From Hyphomicrobiales bacterium (GTDB lineage Bacteria > Pseudomonadota > Alphaproteobacteria > Rhizobiales > Xanthobacteraceae): DNA of 64,000 nucleotides. The stretch is taken from positions 45,630 to 109,629 of the forward strand of contig JAFKKG010000036.1 of assembly GCA_017305715.1 (NCBI GenBank), in the 5' to 3' direction. The position numbers and the translations under genes are program-made. Below are positions 15,498-24,024 of the stretch, piece after piece. How positions within the stretch are numbered: position 1 is the first letter of the stretch; the number at the start of each line of letters is the position of its first letter. Below the pieces are notes generated by a model. It was not told where the DNA came from. It was given only the letters and a program-made list of their open reading frames with translations, and did no database searches.

Positions 15498-17786
15498 ATG
15501 GCGTTCTGGCGTCGCATATCCCGGCAGATGCAGGCCGCGACCGAAACGGTCGCGGTGGCGCCGGCGTCGCCCGTGATCGAGAGGGCCAAAACGCCGCGCT
15601 CGCGGATGATGCGGCAATATGATCTGGTCGAGCGCGTCCGCTCGTATAATCCCGATACCAACGAGGACCTGCTCAACCGCGCCTATGTCTACGCGATGAA
15701 GGCGCACGGTACGCAAACGCGAGCGTCCGGCGATCCCTATTTCTCGCATCCGCTCGAGGTCGCGGCGATCCTCACCGGGCTGAAGCTCGACGATGCCACC
15801 ATCGTGGCGGCACTCCTGCACGACACCATCGAGGATACCGAGGCGACGCGCGCCGAAATCGACAACGTCTTCGGCCACGAAATCGGCGCGCTGGTGGAGG
15901 GCCTCACCAAACTGAAGCGGCTGGAGCTGGTTTCGCGCGAGGCCAAGCAGGCCGAGAATCTGCGCAAGCTGTTGCTGGCGATCGCCGACGACGTCCGGGT
16001 GCTCCTGATCAAGCTTGCCGACCGCCTGCACAACATGCGCACGCTCGAATTCGTGCCGCACGCCTCGCGCCGCCGGATCGCCGAGGAGACGCTGGACATC
16101 TATGCGCCGCTGGCCGGCCGCATGGGCATGCAGGAGATGCGCGAGGAACTCGAGGATCTTTCGTTCCATACGCTCGATCCGGAAGCCTATGCGGTGGTGA
16201 TGCAGCGGCTCGACTCGCTGGCGGAACGCAATCGCAACCTGATCGGCGAGATTGAAAGCCAGCTGTCGAAGAATTTGCAGAAGAACGGCATTACGGCGCG
16301 CGTCTATGGCCGGCGCAAGCAGCCGTTTTCGATCTGGACCAAGATGGAGCGTAAGTCTGTCGGCTTCGAGCAATTGTCCGACATCTACGGCTTCCGCGTC
16401 GTGATGGCCGACGTCGAGGCCTGTTACCGCGCGCTCGGCGTCGTGCATACCACCTGGCCGGTGGTGCCCGGGCGGTTCAAGGACTACATCTCGACGCCGA
16501 AGCAGAACGACTATCGTTCGATCCACACCACCGTGATCGGCCCCGGCAAGCAGCGCGTCGAGTTGCAGATCCGCACCGAGGAGATGAACCAGATCGCGGA
16601 ATTCGGCATCGCCGCGCACGCGTTCTACAAGGAAGGCATGGGCTCGCCGACCGAGCGGCTCAAGCACGAATCCAACGCCTTTGCCTGGCTGCGCCACACC
16701 GTCGGGATCCTGTCCGAAAGCGCCAACCCGGAAGAGTTTCTGGAGCACACCAAGCTCGAACTGTTCCACGACCAGGTGTTCTGCTTTACGCCGAAGGGCA
16801 AGCTGATCGCGCTGCCGCGCCAGGCCAATGTGATCGACTTTGCCTATGCCGTGCATACCGACGTCGGCAACAGCGCGGTTGGCTGCAAGATCAACGGCAA
16901 ATTCGCGCCGCTGTCGTCCGAATTGCAGAACGGCGACGAGGTCGAGGTCCTGACCTCGCAGGCCCAGGCGGCGCCGCCGTCGGCCTGGGAGTCGCTCGCC
17001 GTGACCGGCAAGGCGCGGGCGGCGATCCGCCGCGCCACCCGGACCGCCGTGCGCGATCAGTATGCCGGGCTTGGCCGCCGCATCGTCGACCGCCTGTTTG
17101 CCCGTGCCAAGATCGAATATGCCGACGACAAGCTGAAGGGTGCGCTGCCGCGGCTGGCGCGCGCCTCGATCGAGGACGTGATGGCATCCGTCGGGCGCGG
17201 CGAACTCAAGGCGTCCGATGTCGCGCGCGCGATGTATCCGGACTACAAGGAAGAACGGATGGTGCGCTACGGGGCCAAGAAGGGCTTCATGGCCAAGCTG
17301 AAGCAGCAATCGCCGCATCCGGCCCGCTCCGCCTCGGTGATCCCGGTGCGTGGCCTCAATTCCGACCTGCCGGTCAAGTTCGCGCCGAATGGTGGCGCGG
17401 TGCCGGGCGACCGTATCGTCGGCATCGTCTCGCCGGGCGAGGGGATCACGATCTATCCGATCCAGTCGCCGGCGCTGAAGGATTTCGAGGAGGAGCCGGA
17501 GCGCTGGCTCGACGTCCGCTGGGATATCGACGAGACCATGCCGCAGCGTTTCCCGGCGCGGATTCTCGTGCACAATGTCAACGAGCCCGGCAGCCTCGCG
17601 CAGGTCGCGACCGTGATCGCCGAGCATGACGGCAATATCGACAATATCAGCATGTCGCGCCGTTCGCCCGATTTCACCGAGCTTACCATTGATCTCGAGG
17701 TCTATGACCTGAAGCATCTCAGCGCTATTATCGCCCAGTTGCGCGCCAAGGCCGTCGTCGCACGGGTCGAGCGCGTCAATGGGTAA
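15498..17786 (+). CDS. rel: Bifunctional (p)ppGpp synthetase/hydrolase, Rel/SpoT family
   Basis: This long RSH enzyme makes and degrades (p)ppGpp in the stringent response. In order it has an HD hydrolase domain (HDTIEDTEAT in VAALLHDTIEDTEA, ~residue 110), the synthetase domain with YGRRKQPFSIWTKM, PKQNDYRSIHT and ELQIRT, a TGS domain (VFCFTPKGKLIALPRQANVIDFAYAVHTDVG), a helical/zinc-finger-like region, and a C-terminal ACT domain (ARILVHNVNEPGSLAQVATVIAEHDGNI). Both catalytic sets look intact. I chose the ATG at 15498, with GGAGG 11 bases upstream (762 residues). ATGs at 15606/15609 would begin at the conserved MRQYDLVERV and are a real alternative. Confidence 0.95.
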   Translation: MAFWRRISRQMQAATETVAVAPASPVIERAKTPRSRMMRQYDLVERVRSYNPDTNEDLLNRAYVYAMKAHGTQTRASGDPYFSHPLEVAAILTGLKLDDATIVAALLHDTIEDTEATRAEIDNVFGHEIGALVEGLTKLKRLELVSREAKQAENLRKLLLAIADDVRVLLIKLADRLHNMRTLEFVPHASRRRIAEETLDIYAPLAGRMGMQEMREELEDLSFHTLDPEAYAVVMQRLDSLAERNRNLIGEIESQLSKNLQKNGITARVYGRRKQPFSIWTKMERKSVGFEQLSDIYGFRVVMADVEACYRALGVVHTTWPVVPGRFKDYISTPKQNDYRSIHTTVIGPGKQRVELQIRTEEMNQIAEFGIAAHAFYKEGMGSPTERLKHESNAFAWLRHTVGILSESANPEEFLEHTKLELFHDQVFCFTPKGKLIALPRQANVIDFAYAVHTDVGNSAVGCKINGKFAPLSSELQNGDEVEVLTSQAQAAPPSAWESLAVTGKARAAIRRATRTAVRDQYAGLGRRIVDRLFARAKIEYADDKLKGALPRLARASIEDVMASVGRGELKASDVARAMYPDYKEERMVRYGAKKGFMAKLKQQSPHPARSASVIPVRGLNSDLPVKFAPNGGAVPGDRIVGIVSPGEGITIYPIQSPALKDFEEEPERWLDVRWDIDETMPQRFPARILVHNVNEPGSLAQVATVIAEHDGNIDNISMSRRSPDFTELTIDLEVYDLKHLSAIIAQLRAKAVVARVERVNG

Positions 17787-17804
17787 GGCTTCGCCCGTAG
17801 CCAA

Positions 17805-17908
17805 CCCTCATGGTGAGGCGACGGTCTTGCGCCGTCTCGAACCATGAGGCCACACTAGGGCCCGCATCCTTCGAGACGCGGCGAAGCAGCCGCTCCTCAG
17901 GATGAGGG
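17805..17908. repeat. Palindromic intergenic repeat, CCTCATGGTGAGG/CTCAGGATGAGG family, copy 1
   Basis: Two linked dyads occupy the space before pdxJ. CCCTCATGGTGAGGCG pairs with the later CGCCGTCTCGAACCATGAGG, and CATCCTTCGAGACGCGG pairs with CCGCTCCTCAGGATGAGG. The same vocabulary (GTTCGAGACGCGC, CTCCTCACCATGAGG, CTCATCCTGAAGAGCGC, GTCTCGAAGGATG) recurs at 57351-57471, so this is a dispersed element and probably ends the relA transcript. Confidence 0.8.
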
Positions 17909-17940
17909 ATTATCCACCAACTCGTTGACGAGATACTGTC

Positions 17941-18699
17941 ATGCCCGTCCCCCCGCTGCGCCTCGGAATCAATGTCGACCACGTCGCCACGCTGCGCAAC
18001 GCGCGCGGCGGCGCGCGGCCGGATCCGGTCCGCGCCGCGCTGATCGCGATCGAAGCCGGCGCCGACGGCATCACCGCGCATCTGCGCGAGGATCGCCGCC
18101 ATATCCGCGATACCGATATGGAACGGCTCAAGGCCGAGATTTCAAAGCCGCTCAATTTCGAGATGGCGGCGACGCCGGACATGCTGCGGATTTCGCTTGG
18201 CGTCAAACCGCATGCGGTCTGTCTGGTGCCCGAGCGCCGCGAAGAGCTCACCACCGAAGGCGGGCTCGACGTGGTCGGCCAGCACAATGCGCTGGCGCCG
18301 TTCATTGCCCGCCTGAGCGACGCCGGCATCCGGGTGTCGCTGTTCATCTCGGCCGATCCGCAGCAGATCGAGATGGCCGCAAGGCTGCGCGCACCTGTCA
18401 TCGAGATCCATACCGGCGGCTGGTGCGATGCCGTGGTCGATGGCCATGCCGCCAAGGCCGAGGCGGAATGGCAGCGTATCGTCGCGGGCGCGAAGCTGGC
18501 GCGTGCCGCCGGGCTCGAGGTCCATGCCGGTCACGGCCTCGACTACCAGACATCGGAGACGATCGCGGGCCTGCCTGAACTCGCCGAACTCAACATCGGC
18601 TACTTCATGATGGGGGAGGCGCTGTTCGTCGGCCTCGGCGAGACCGTCCGCAGCATGCGGGCCGCCATGGACCGTGGCCGCCAGCGGCTCGCGGGCTAG
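17941..18699 (+). CDS. pdxJ: Pyridoxine 5'-phosphate synthase
   Basis: PdxJ condenses 1-deoxyxylulose 5-phosphate with 3-amino-2-oxopropyl phosphate, the ring-closing step of vitamin B6 synthesis. The 252-residue TIM barrel shows [19 protein letters not shown] at the N-terminus, [35 protein letters not shown] with the catalytic Glu, VHAGHGLDY and the phosphate-binding [12 protein letters not shown]. acpS follows 10 bases later on the same strand, as in many proteobacteria. Confidence 0.97.
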   Translation: MPVPPLRLGINVDHVATLRNARGGARPDPVRAALIAIEAGADGITAHLREDRRHIRDTDMERLKAEISKPLNFEMAATPDMLRISLGVKPHAVCLVPERREELTTEGGLDVVGQHNALAPFIARLSDAGIRVSLFISADPQQIEMAARLRAPVIEIHTGGWCDAVVDGHAAKAEAEWQRIVAGAKLARAAGLEVHAGHGLDYQTSETIAGLPELAELNIGYFMMGEALFVGLGETVRSMRAAMDRGRQRLAG

Positions 18700-18709
18700 G
18701 AACGACGGC

Positions 18710-19129
18710 ATGATCATCGGCATCGGCTCCGACCTGATCGATATCACCCGCGTCGCCAAGGTGATCGAACGCCATGGCGACCGCTTCCTCGACCGCGTCT
18801 TCACCGATGCCGAGCGCGCCCGGGCGACGCGCCGCGCCAAGAACGAGAAGATGGTGGTTGCCACTTATGCCAAGCGGTTCGCCGCCAAGGAGGCCTGTTC
18901 CAAGGCGCTCGGTACCGGCATCCGTCAGGGGGTGTGGTGGCGGGATATGGGGGTGGTGAACCTGCCCGGCGGCCGCCCGACCATGCAGCTGACTGGCGGG
19001 GCGCTGGCCCGGCTCGAGAAGCTGACGCCGGAGGGTTTTGAGGCCCGGATCGACCTCTCCATCACCGATGATTGGCCGCTGGCGCAGGCTTTCGTCATAA
19101 TTTCGGCCGTCGCTCCGGGCAAACCTTGA
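18710..19129 (+). CDS. acpS: Holo-[acyl-carrier-protein] synthase
   Basis: AcpS transfers 4'-phosphopantetheine from CoA to apo-ACP. The 139-residue protein has both family motifs: [12 protein letters not shown] with the metal-binding Asp, and [16 protein letters not shown] with the catalytic Glu. The ATG at 18710 lies ten bases after the pdxJ stop; the frame is also open 36 bases further upstream but without the conserved start. It belongs to the pdxJ-acpS-lepB-rnc-era group that links coenzyme, lipid and envelope genes. Confidence 0.96.
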   Translation: MIIGIGSDLIDITRVAKVIERHGDRFLDRVFTDAERARATRRAKNEKMVVATYAKRFAAKEACSKALGTGIRQGVWWRDMGVVNLPGGRPTMQLTGGALARLEKLTPEGFEARIDLSITDDWPLAQAFVIISAVAPGKP

Positions 19130-19440
19130 GGCCAGCGGCGGTTTACGCCCGGGGACCGCTGCAAAACAAAAAACAATGATTTATCAATGGATTGCAAAGT
19201 TTTGTCGAGGCGCTTGATTGCACGGCCGCGAACAACCGTCTAAAACGCCGTGCGACACTACCGAACCAGGGTGAATTCGGGTTTCGCACCGGAATTTGCC
19301 TTTAATATCAGTATCGAGACCATTTTCTTGACGCGAACGGAACTCTCGATTCGCGTGAGGAAAACGTTCTGCCACCAAGCGGGCCAGGCCATGCCAAAAG
19401 CAGGGCTCGGCTGAAAAGCCTTGCGGGAATTGGGAAAGCG
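19130..19440. promoter_or_regulatory. Promoter/leader region of lepB with a dispersed repeat
   Basis: These 311 bases include an AT-rich patch around 19165-19200 (AAAACAAAAAACAATGATTTATC), likely promoter DNA. At 19323-19370 lies copy 2 of the GCGAA...TTCGCGTGAGGAAAACG repeat. No protein gene is supported. Confidence 0.5.
19323..19370. repeat. Intergenic repeat of the CGAA...TTCGCG..GAAAACG type, copy 2
   Basis: The segment TTTTCTTGACGCGAACGGAA and the following CTCTCGATTCGCGTGAGGAAAACGTT share the dyad GCGAA/TTCGC and the tail TGAGGAAAACG with the copies at 13075 and 58388. Confidence 0.65.
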
Positions 19441-20199
19441 ATGAGCGTGACATCCGGGACAAAATCTGAAAGCGGCTTGGGTGAAACCATCCGCGTGGTC
19501 ATCCACGCCCTCCTGATCGCGCTCGTGATCCGCACCTTCCTGTTCCAGCCCTTCAACATCCCTTCGGGCTCGATGAAGGCGACGCTGCTGGTCGGCGACT
19601 ATCTGTTCGTCTCGAAATATTCGTACGGCTACAGCCATTATTCGATCCCGCTGTCGCCGCCGCTGTTCTCGGGCCGCATCTTCGGCTCCGAGCCGAACCG
19701 CGGCGATATCGTCGTGTTCCGCCTCCCGCGGGAGGATTCCACCGACTACATCAAGCGCGTGATCGGCCTGCCCGGTGACCGCATCCAGATGAAGGAGGGC
19801 CTGCTCTACATCAACGACACCCCGGTCAAGCGCGAGCGGCTGAGCGATTTCATCGGCGAGGACCCTTGTGGCTCGGATGCCACCGCACGGGTCAAGCGCT
19901 GGAAGGAAACGCTGCCGAACGGCGTGTCCTATGAATCGCTGGATTGCGTCGACAACGGTTTTTACGACAATACCAACGTCTACACGGTGCCGCCCGGCAA
20001 CTTCTTCATGATGGGCGACAACCGCGACAATTCGACCGACAGCCGTGTGTTGTCGCAGGTCGGATTCGTGCCGTTCGAGAACATCGTCGGCCGGGCGCAG
20101 ATGATCTTCTTCTCCATTGCCGAGGGCGAACACGCCTGGATGTTCTGGCGCTGGCCGACCGCGGTGCGCTGGAACCGCATTTTCTCAATCGTGCGATGA
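19441..20199 (+). CDS. lepB: Signal peptidase I
   Basis: LepB cleaves Sec and Tat signal peptides at the periplasmic face of the inner membrane. The 252-residue protein has one N-terminal membrane helix (VVIHALLIALVIRTFLF), the nucleophile Ser44 in FNIPSGSMKATLL, the general base Lys105 in TDYIKRVIGLPGD, and the later box MGDNRDNSTDSR. It overlaps rnc by four bases (ATGA), so lepB, rnc and era form one operon. Confidence 0.97.
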   Translation: MSVTSGTKSESGLGETIRVVIHALLIALVIRTFLFQPFNIPSGSMKATLLVGDYLFVSKYSYGYSHYSIPLSPPLFSGRIFGSEPNRGDIVVFRLPREDSTDYIKRVIGLPGDRIQMKEGLLYINDTPVKRERLSDFIGEDPCGSDATARVKRWKETLPNGVSYESLDCVDNGFYDNTNVYTVPPGNFFMMGDNRDNSTDSRVLSQVGFVPFENIVGRAQMIFFSIAEGEHAWMFWRWPTAVRWNRIFSIVR

Positions 20200-21035
20200 A
20201 CGACGACACGCCCGTCATCCCGGATACCCCGACACCTGGCGAGAGCCCGCAGCCCGATGCCGGCCGCGCCGCCGCGCCCAAGAAGAAGCGCGGCAGGGCG
20301 GCGGCCAAGGAATCGGCCAAGGCCGCGGTGGTCGCGCTCGAGGCACGCATCGGCCACACTTTCGCCGATCCCAATCTCCTGACCTCCGCGTTCACCCACG
20401 TGTCCGCGCTCAAGGCGGCGCGCTCCCGCGCCGAGAGCTATCAGCGCCTCGAATTCCTCGGCGACCACGTGCTCGGGCTGATCGTCTCCGACATGCTGTA
20501 TCGTGCATTTCCGACTGCTGATGAGGGAGAGTTGTCGAAGCGGCTCGCCGAACTCGTGCGCAAGGAGAGCTGCGCCGACGTCGCGAAATCGCTCGGGCTG
20601 GTCGACGACATCAAGCTCGGCCAGGTCGGCGCCAGCGCCAGCGCGCGCTTGCGCAAATCGGTGCTCGGCGACATCTGCGAAGCCGTGATCGGCGCGATCT
20701 TTCTCGACGGAGGCTATGGGGCAGCCGCCCTGTTCGTCGAGCGCAATTGGACCGAACGGATGCGCAAGCCGCGCCGGCCGCTGCGCGATCCCAAGACCGT
20801 GTTGCAGGAATGGGCGCAGAGCAGGGGAATGCCGACGCCGGTCTATCGCGAAGTCGAGCGCACCGGGCCGCATCACGACCCTCAATTCCGCGTCTCCGTC
20901 GATCTGCCGGGACTGGCGCCGGCCGAGGGTGTCGGCGGCAGCAAGCGTGCGGCCGAGAAGGTTGCAGCCTCCGTGATGATCGAGCGTGAGGGCGTTGGCG
21001 GCGGCGGCAACACAGTTGAATCCAATGACAGTTGA
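20196..21035 (+). CDS. rnc: Ribonuclease III
   Basis: RNase III cuts double-stranded RNA, for example in rRNA maturation. The 279-residue protein has an extra N-terminal 40-residue tail rich in Pro, Ala and Lys (PKKKRGRAAAKESAK) not found in E. coli. Then come the RIII domain with YQRLEFLGDHVLGL and DICEAVIGAIFLDGG (catalytic Asp and Glu) and a C-terminal dsRNA-binding domain (PKTVLQEWAQSRG...GGSKRAAEKVAAS). The usual NERLEFLGD reads YQRLEFLGD, so one conserved but non-catalytic Glu is Gln. The ATG overlaps the lepB stop; the open frame before it is spurious. Confidence 0.95.
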   Translation: MNDDTPVIPDTPTPGESPQPDAGRAAAPKKKRGRAAAKESAKAAVVALEARIGHTFADPNLLTSAFTHVSALKAARSRAESYQRLEFLGDHVLGLIVSDMLYRAFPTADEGELSKRLAELVRKESCADVAKSLGLVDDIKLGQVGASASARLRKSVLGDICEAVIGAIFLDGGYGAAALFVERNWTERMRKPRRPLRDPKTVLQEWAQSRGMPTPVYREVERTGPHHDPQFRVSVDLPGLAPAEGVGGSKRAAEKVAASVMIEREGVGGGGNTVESNDS

Positions 21036-21939
21036 ATCTTCAGCCGCTACCGCATGCGGCTTCGTCGCGCTGATCGGCGCGCCCAATGTCGGCAAGTCCA
21101 CGCTGGTCAACGCGCTGGTCGGCTCCAAGGTCACGATCGTCTCGCGCAAGGTGCAGACGACGCGGGCGCTGATCCGCGGCATCGTCATCGAGAACAATGC
21201 GCAGATCATCCTGGTCGATACCCCCGGCATCTTCGCGCCGAAACGGCGGCTCGACCGCGCCATGGTGTCGACCGCCTGGAGCGGCGCGCATGACGCCGAT
21301 CTCGTCTGCGTGCTGCTCGATGCCAAGGCTGGCATCGACGAGGAGGCGGACGCAATCCTGAACAAGCTCGAAAGCGTCAAGCATCCGAAAATCCTGGTGC
21401 TGAACAAGATCGACCTGATCCCGCGCGAGAAATTGCTGGCGCTGGCGCAGGCCGCCAACGCACGGATGAAATTCGAACACACCTTCATGATCTCGGCGTT
21501 GTCGGGCGATGGCGTCGACGATCTGCGCGCGACGCTCGCCAAAATGGTGCCGGCAGGTCCGTTTCACTATCCCGAAGACCAGATGTCGGATGCGCCGATG
21601 CGGCATCTGGCGGCCGAGATCACCCGCGAGAAGATCTACCGGCAACTGCACCAGGAGCTGCCGTATCAGTCCACCGTCGAGACCGACAGCTGGACCGAGC
21701 GCAAGGACAAATCGGTCCGCATCGAGCAGACCATATTTGTCGAGCGCGAGAGCCAGCGCAAGATCGTGCTCGGCAAGGGCGGCGCCACCATCAAGTCGAT
21801 CGGCGCGGATTCTCGCAAAGAGATCGCCGAGATCGTGGGCGTCCCCATCCATCTGTTCCTGTTCGTGAAAGTGCGCGAGAACTGGGGCGACGATCCGGAT
21901 CGCTACCGCGAGATGGGACTGGAATTCCCCAAAGAGTAA
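21025..21939 (+). CDS. era: GTPase Era
   Basis: Era is an essential GTPase that binds the 3' end of 16S rRNA during 30S assembly. The 304-residue protein shows G1 GAPNVGKST, G2/G3 with VDTPGIF, G4 NKIDLI and a C-terminal KH domain with KIVLGKGGATIKSIG. The ATG at 21025 overlaps the end of rnc by 11 bases; the frame is also open from 20986, but translation from 21025 fits the family length. Confidence 0.97.
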   Translation: MTVESSAATACGFVALIGAPNVGKSTLVNALVGSKVTIVSRKVQTTRALIRGIVIENNAQIILVDTPGIFAPKRRLDRAMVSTAWSGAHDADLVCVLLDAKAGIDEEADAILNKLESVKHPKILVLNKIDLIPREKLLALAQAANARMKFEHTFMISALSGDGVDDLRATLAKMVPAGPFHYPEDQMSDAPMRHLAAEITREKIYRQLHQELPYQSTVETDSWTERKDKSVRIEQTIFVERESQRKIVLGKGGATIKSIGADSRKEIAEIVGVPIHLFLFVKVRENWGDDPDRYREMGLEFPKE

Positions 21940-21976
21940 TCAAGAACGAGAACAACAGGGATGATCGGCGTCTTCG

Positions 21977-22357
21977 ATGATTTTGCCCAGGAACGTAGTT
22001 TGGTTTGAAGTGCTGCTGTATCTCTCGCTGACGCTGGATGCGGTGTCGGTGGCATTCCGGGATCGTACGCCGAGAGCTGACATGACGGAGCAGGCGATCA
22101 TGGTGTCGACCATCATCGCGGCCGGCTTGATCCTGCTTCTGGTCTATTTCGTCCGGCTCGCGGCGCGGGGACGCAAGAACTGGCCACGCTGGGTGTTGGT
22201 GGCGGCGCTGGTGCTGTCGGTGATTTCACTGGTGCAGGTGATCGGCGCAAGCGGCGTGCAATTCGACAGCGCCATCGAGGTGGTGTCCTGCGCGCTGACG
22301 GCGGCGGGGCTGTATTTCTCCTTTAGCGGCGATGCCGTGGGCTGGTTCAACGCGTGA
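21977..22357 (+). CDS. Small membrane protein of unknown function
   Basis: The 126-residue product has four likely membrane helices: VWFEVLLYLSLTLDAVSVAF, AIMVSTIIAAGLILLLVYFV, WVLVAALVLSVISLVQVI and AIEVVSCALTAAGLYFSF. The basic residues between helices 2 and 3 (RLAARGRKNWPR) would be cytoplasmic. I recognise no named family. It lies 37 bases after era on the same strand and may be read through from it. Confidence 0.7.
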   Translation: MILPRNVVWFEVLLYLSLTLDAVSVAFRDRTPRADMTEQAIMVSTIIAAGLILLLVYFVRLAARGRKNWPRWVLVAALVLSVISLVQVIGASGVQFDSAIEVVSCALTAAGLYFSFSGDAVGWFNA

Positions 22358-22677
22358 CCGCCGTGTAGCGCGGGGAAAGCCAGGAATGCGGATCAACCGG
22401 TGATTGCCTGGGCGGCGTTGTTGTTATCCGCGGGCAGTTCTCTGGCGGCTCCTCCAGAGGAAAGTGGCGTGGTCGTGTAGACCGGCGAAATCAATTTTCA
22501 ATATCTGAATCGGCGAAATCGATCGTAACGTTCAAGGGGAAGTTGACTACGCAATTTCTGACGGGAACGTTTGACAATGGCTGGGCAAACAGATCGGTCG
22601 AGAAGACGTTTCGGCTTCCGAAGATAGCTGGTGGGCGGGGATCGTTTCCCGATTGCAAACGGGAGCCGGCCTGACGA
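22358..22677. other. Intergenic region between convergent genes, no gene seen
   Basis: These 320 bases lie between convergent small genes. A short dyad, CTCTGG/CCAGAG, at 22441-22460 is the only structure noted. The middle section (22480-22620) is less GC-rich than the surroundings, which may mark degraded or acquired DNA. Confidence 0.35.
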
Positions 22678-22926
22678 TTACCTGAGCGCTTGCGGATAAA
22701 TCTTGGTTGTTCCTGCTATTGGTATAGCCATCCAGATGTTCCATCTGGAATCAAAGGCCAAAGTAGCCTTCATCTCCAGTTCGTCGGTCATGTAGATGAC
22801 CACACGCATACCTTCTTGCGGGCCGCCTGGAATGCGAGCCAAGTCCTTTTTTGCGGCATCCAAATGTAGTGGATAGCCTTCGTGGTGAGGCACGCTGTCA
22901 TTGGCGTCAAAATAGATGCGATGCAT
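22678..22926 (-). CDS. Hypothetical 82-residue protein
   Basis: The reading frame from the ATG at 22926 encodes 82 residues starting MHRIYFDANDSVPHHEGYPL. It has an alternation of hydrophobic and polar residues in MRVVIYMTDELEMKATLAFD and WNIWMAIPIAGTTKIY, consistent with a small beta-rich domain. There is no signal peptide, membrane helix or known motif. Composition looks protein-like, not a shadow of another gene, and no overlapping gene exists. It is divergent from recO. Function unknown. Confidence 0.6.
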   Translation of the reverse strand: MHRIYFDANDSVPHHEGYPLHLDAAKKDLARIPGGPQEGMRVVIYMTDELEMKATLAFDSRWNIWMAIPIAGTTKIYPQALR

Positions 22927-22998
22927 GGATGACTTGCCTATCGGCAAGCATAGCACAAGGGCCGGTGCTTAGGATAGGCAAAGGCGCATCTTCGCGCT

Positions 22999-23064
22999 GT
23001 GCCCACCGGTTCGCGCGACGCCGTTTGTTGATCGCTGGTGGGCACGCTACGCTTTGCCCACCCT
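22999..23064. repeat. Inverted repeat with GTGCCCACC/GGTGGGCAC arms before recO
   Basis: GTGCCCACC (22999-23007) is the exact reverse complement of GGTGGGCAC (23037-23045). A third arm, TGCCCACC, follows at 23055-23062, so two alternative hairpins can form. Elements of this GGTGGGCA...TGCCCACC type are familiar to me from Bradyrhizobium intergenic regions. Confidence 0.7.
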
Positions 23065-23082
23065 TGTGATAAGCTTCATGCC

Positions 23083-23835
23083 ATGGAATGGACCGACGAA
23101 GGCATCGTGCTGGGGGTGCGGCGGCATGGCGAATCCTCCGCCATTGTCGAGCTTCTGACGCGCAGCCATGGCCGACACCTTGGCCTCGTGCGGGGCGGTG
23201 CGGGGAAAAGGATGCGGCCGCTGCTGCAGCCCGGCAACAGCGTCACCACGGTGTGGCGGGCGCGGCTGGACGAACATCTCGGTTATTACGCGATTGAGGG
23301 CACGCGATTGCGCGCGGCGACACTGCTGGCGTCGGCGCATGCGACCTATGGCGTCACTCATCTGGCCTCGCTGGTGCGGCTATTGCCGGAGCGCGATCCG
23401 CACGAGGACATCTATGAAATGCTCGACCGCACGCTGGACGACTTCGACGATGTCAGCGGCGCCGCAGCGCATCTGATCCGCTTCGAGCTGGCGATGCTGG
23501 CCGAACTCGGCTTCGGTCTCGACCTCGACAACTGCGCCGCGACCGGCGAGACATCAGAGCTGATTTACGTGTCGCCGAAATCCGGCGGCGCGGTGTCGCG
23601 GCGGGCCGGCGAGCCCTACCGTGACCGGCTGCTACCGCTGCCGGCATTTTTGCGTGAGGGTGAGGGCGGGGCGAATGGCTGGTCAGACCAGGACCTGCAG
23701 GACGGCTTCCGGTTGACCGGCATATTCCTGCTCCGCCACGTGCTGGAGCCGCGCGGGCAGGGCCATTCGGATGCCCGCGACGGCTTTATCAACGCGGTAA
23801 TCAAATATCGGGCGCGAATCAGCAGGGCGGTGTGA
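23083..23835 (+). CDS. recO: DNA repair protein RecO
   Basis: RecO anneals single strands and, with RecR, loads RecA at gaps in RecF-pathway repair. The 250-residue protein has the N-terminal OB fold start [39 protein letters not shown], which is typical, followed by the helical domain ([37 protein letters not shown]). The ATG at 23083 begins the family N-terminus. It follows era at a distance, as in other alphaproteobacteria. Confidence 0.95.
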   Translation: MEWTDEGIVLGVRRHGESSAIVELLTRSHGRHLGLVRGGAGKRMRPLLQPGNSVTTVWRARLDEHLGYYAIEGTRLRAATLLASAHATYGVTHLASLVRLLPERDPHEDIYEMLDRTLDDFDDVSGAAAHLIRFELAMLAELGFGLDLDNCAATGETSELIYVSPKSGGAVSRRAGEPYRDRLLPLPAFLREGEGGANGWSDQDLQDGFRLTGIFLLRHVLEPRGQGHSDARDGFINAVIKYRARISRAV

Positions 23836-23845
23836 CGAGGGACGC

Positions 23846-23969
23846 CCGTCGTCCCGGCCTTGGGCCGGGACCGACACACCGCGGCTTAAGAGCCGTGGCC
23901 CCGGTCGATTTCTGTCACAAACACTTGTGGTTATGGGTCCCGGCCTTCGCCGGGACGACGCCGGGAATG
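23846..23969. repeat. GTCCCGGCC-type intergenic palindrome, copy A
   Basis: The element opens with CGTCGTCCCGGCCTTGGGCCGGGAC (an internal hairpin) and closes with GGGTCCCGGCCTTCGCCGGGACGACG, so the ends are also inverted copies of each other. Between them are a GCGGCTTAAGAGCCG dyad and ACACTTGTGGTTATGGG. Copies B (26281) and C (55407) share the ends and the GGTTAT/CCATAACCA motif. Confidence 0.8.
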
Positions 23970-24024
23970 GTGTTGCCCCGATTCGCGTCTTGCCCGATTC
24001 ACCCCAAAAGTTTAACCCGTCGCC

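Noticed and set aside
15438-17804. 788-codon open frame antisense to relA/spoT
   Set aside because: Shadow of a GC-rich gene whose forward-strand domains are all intact.
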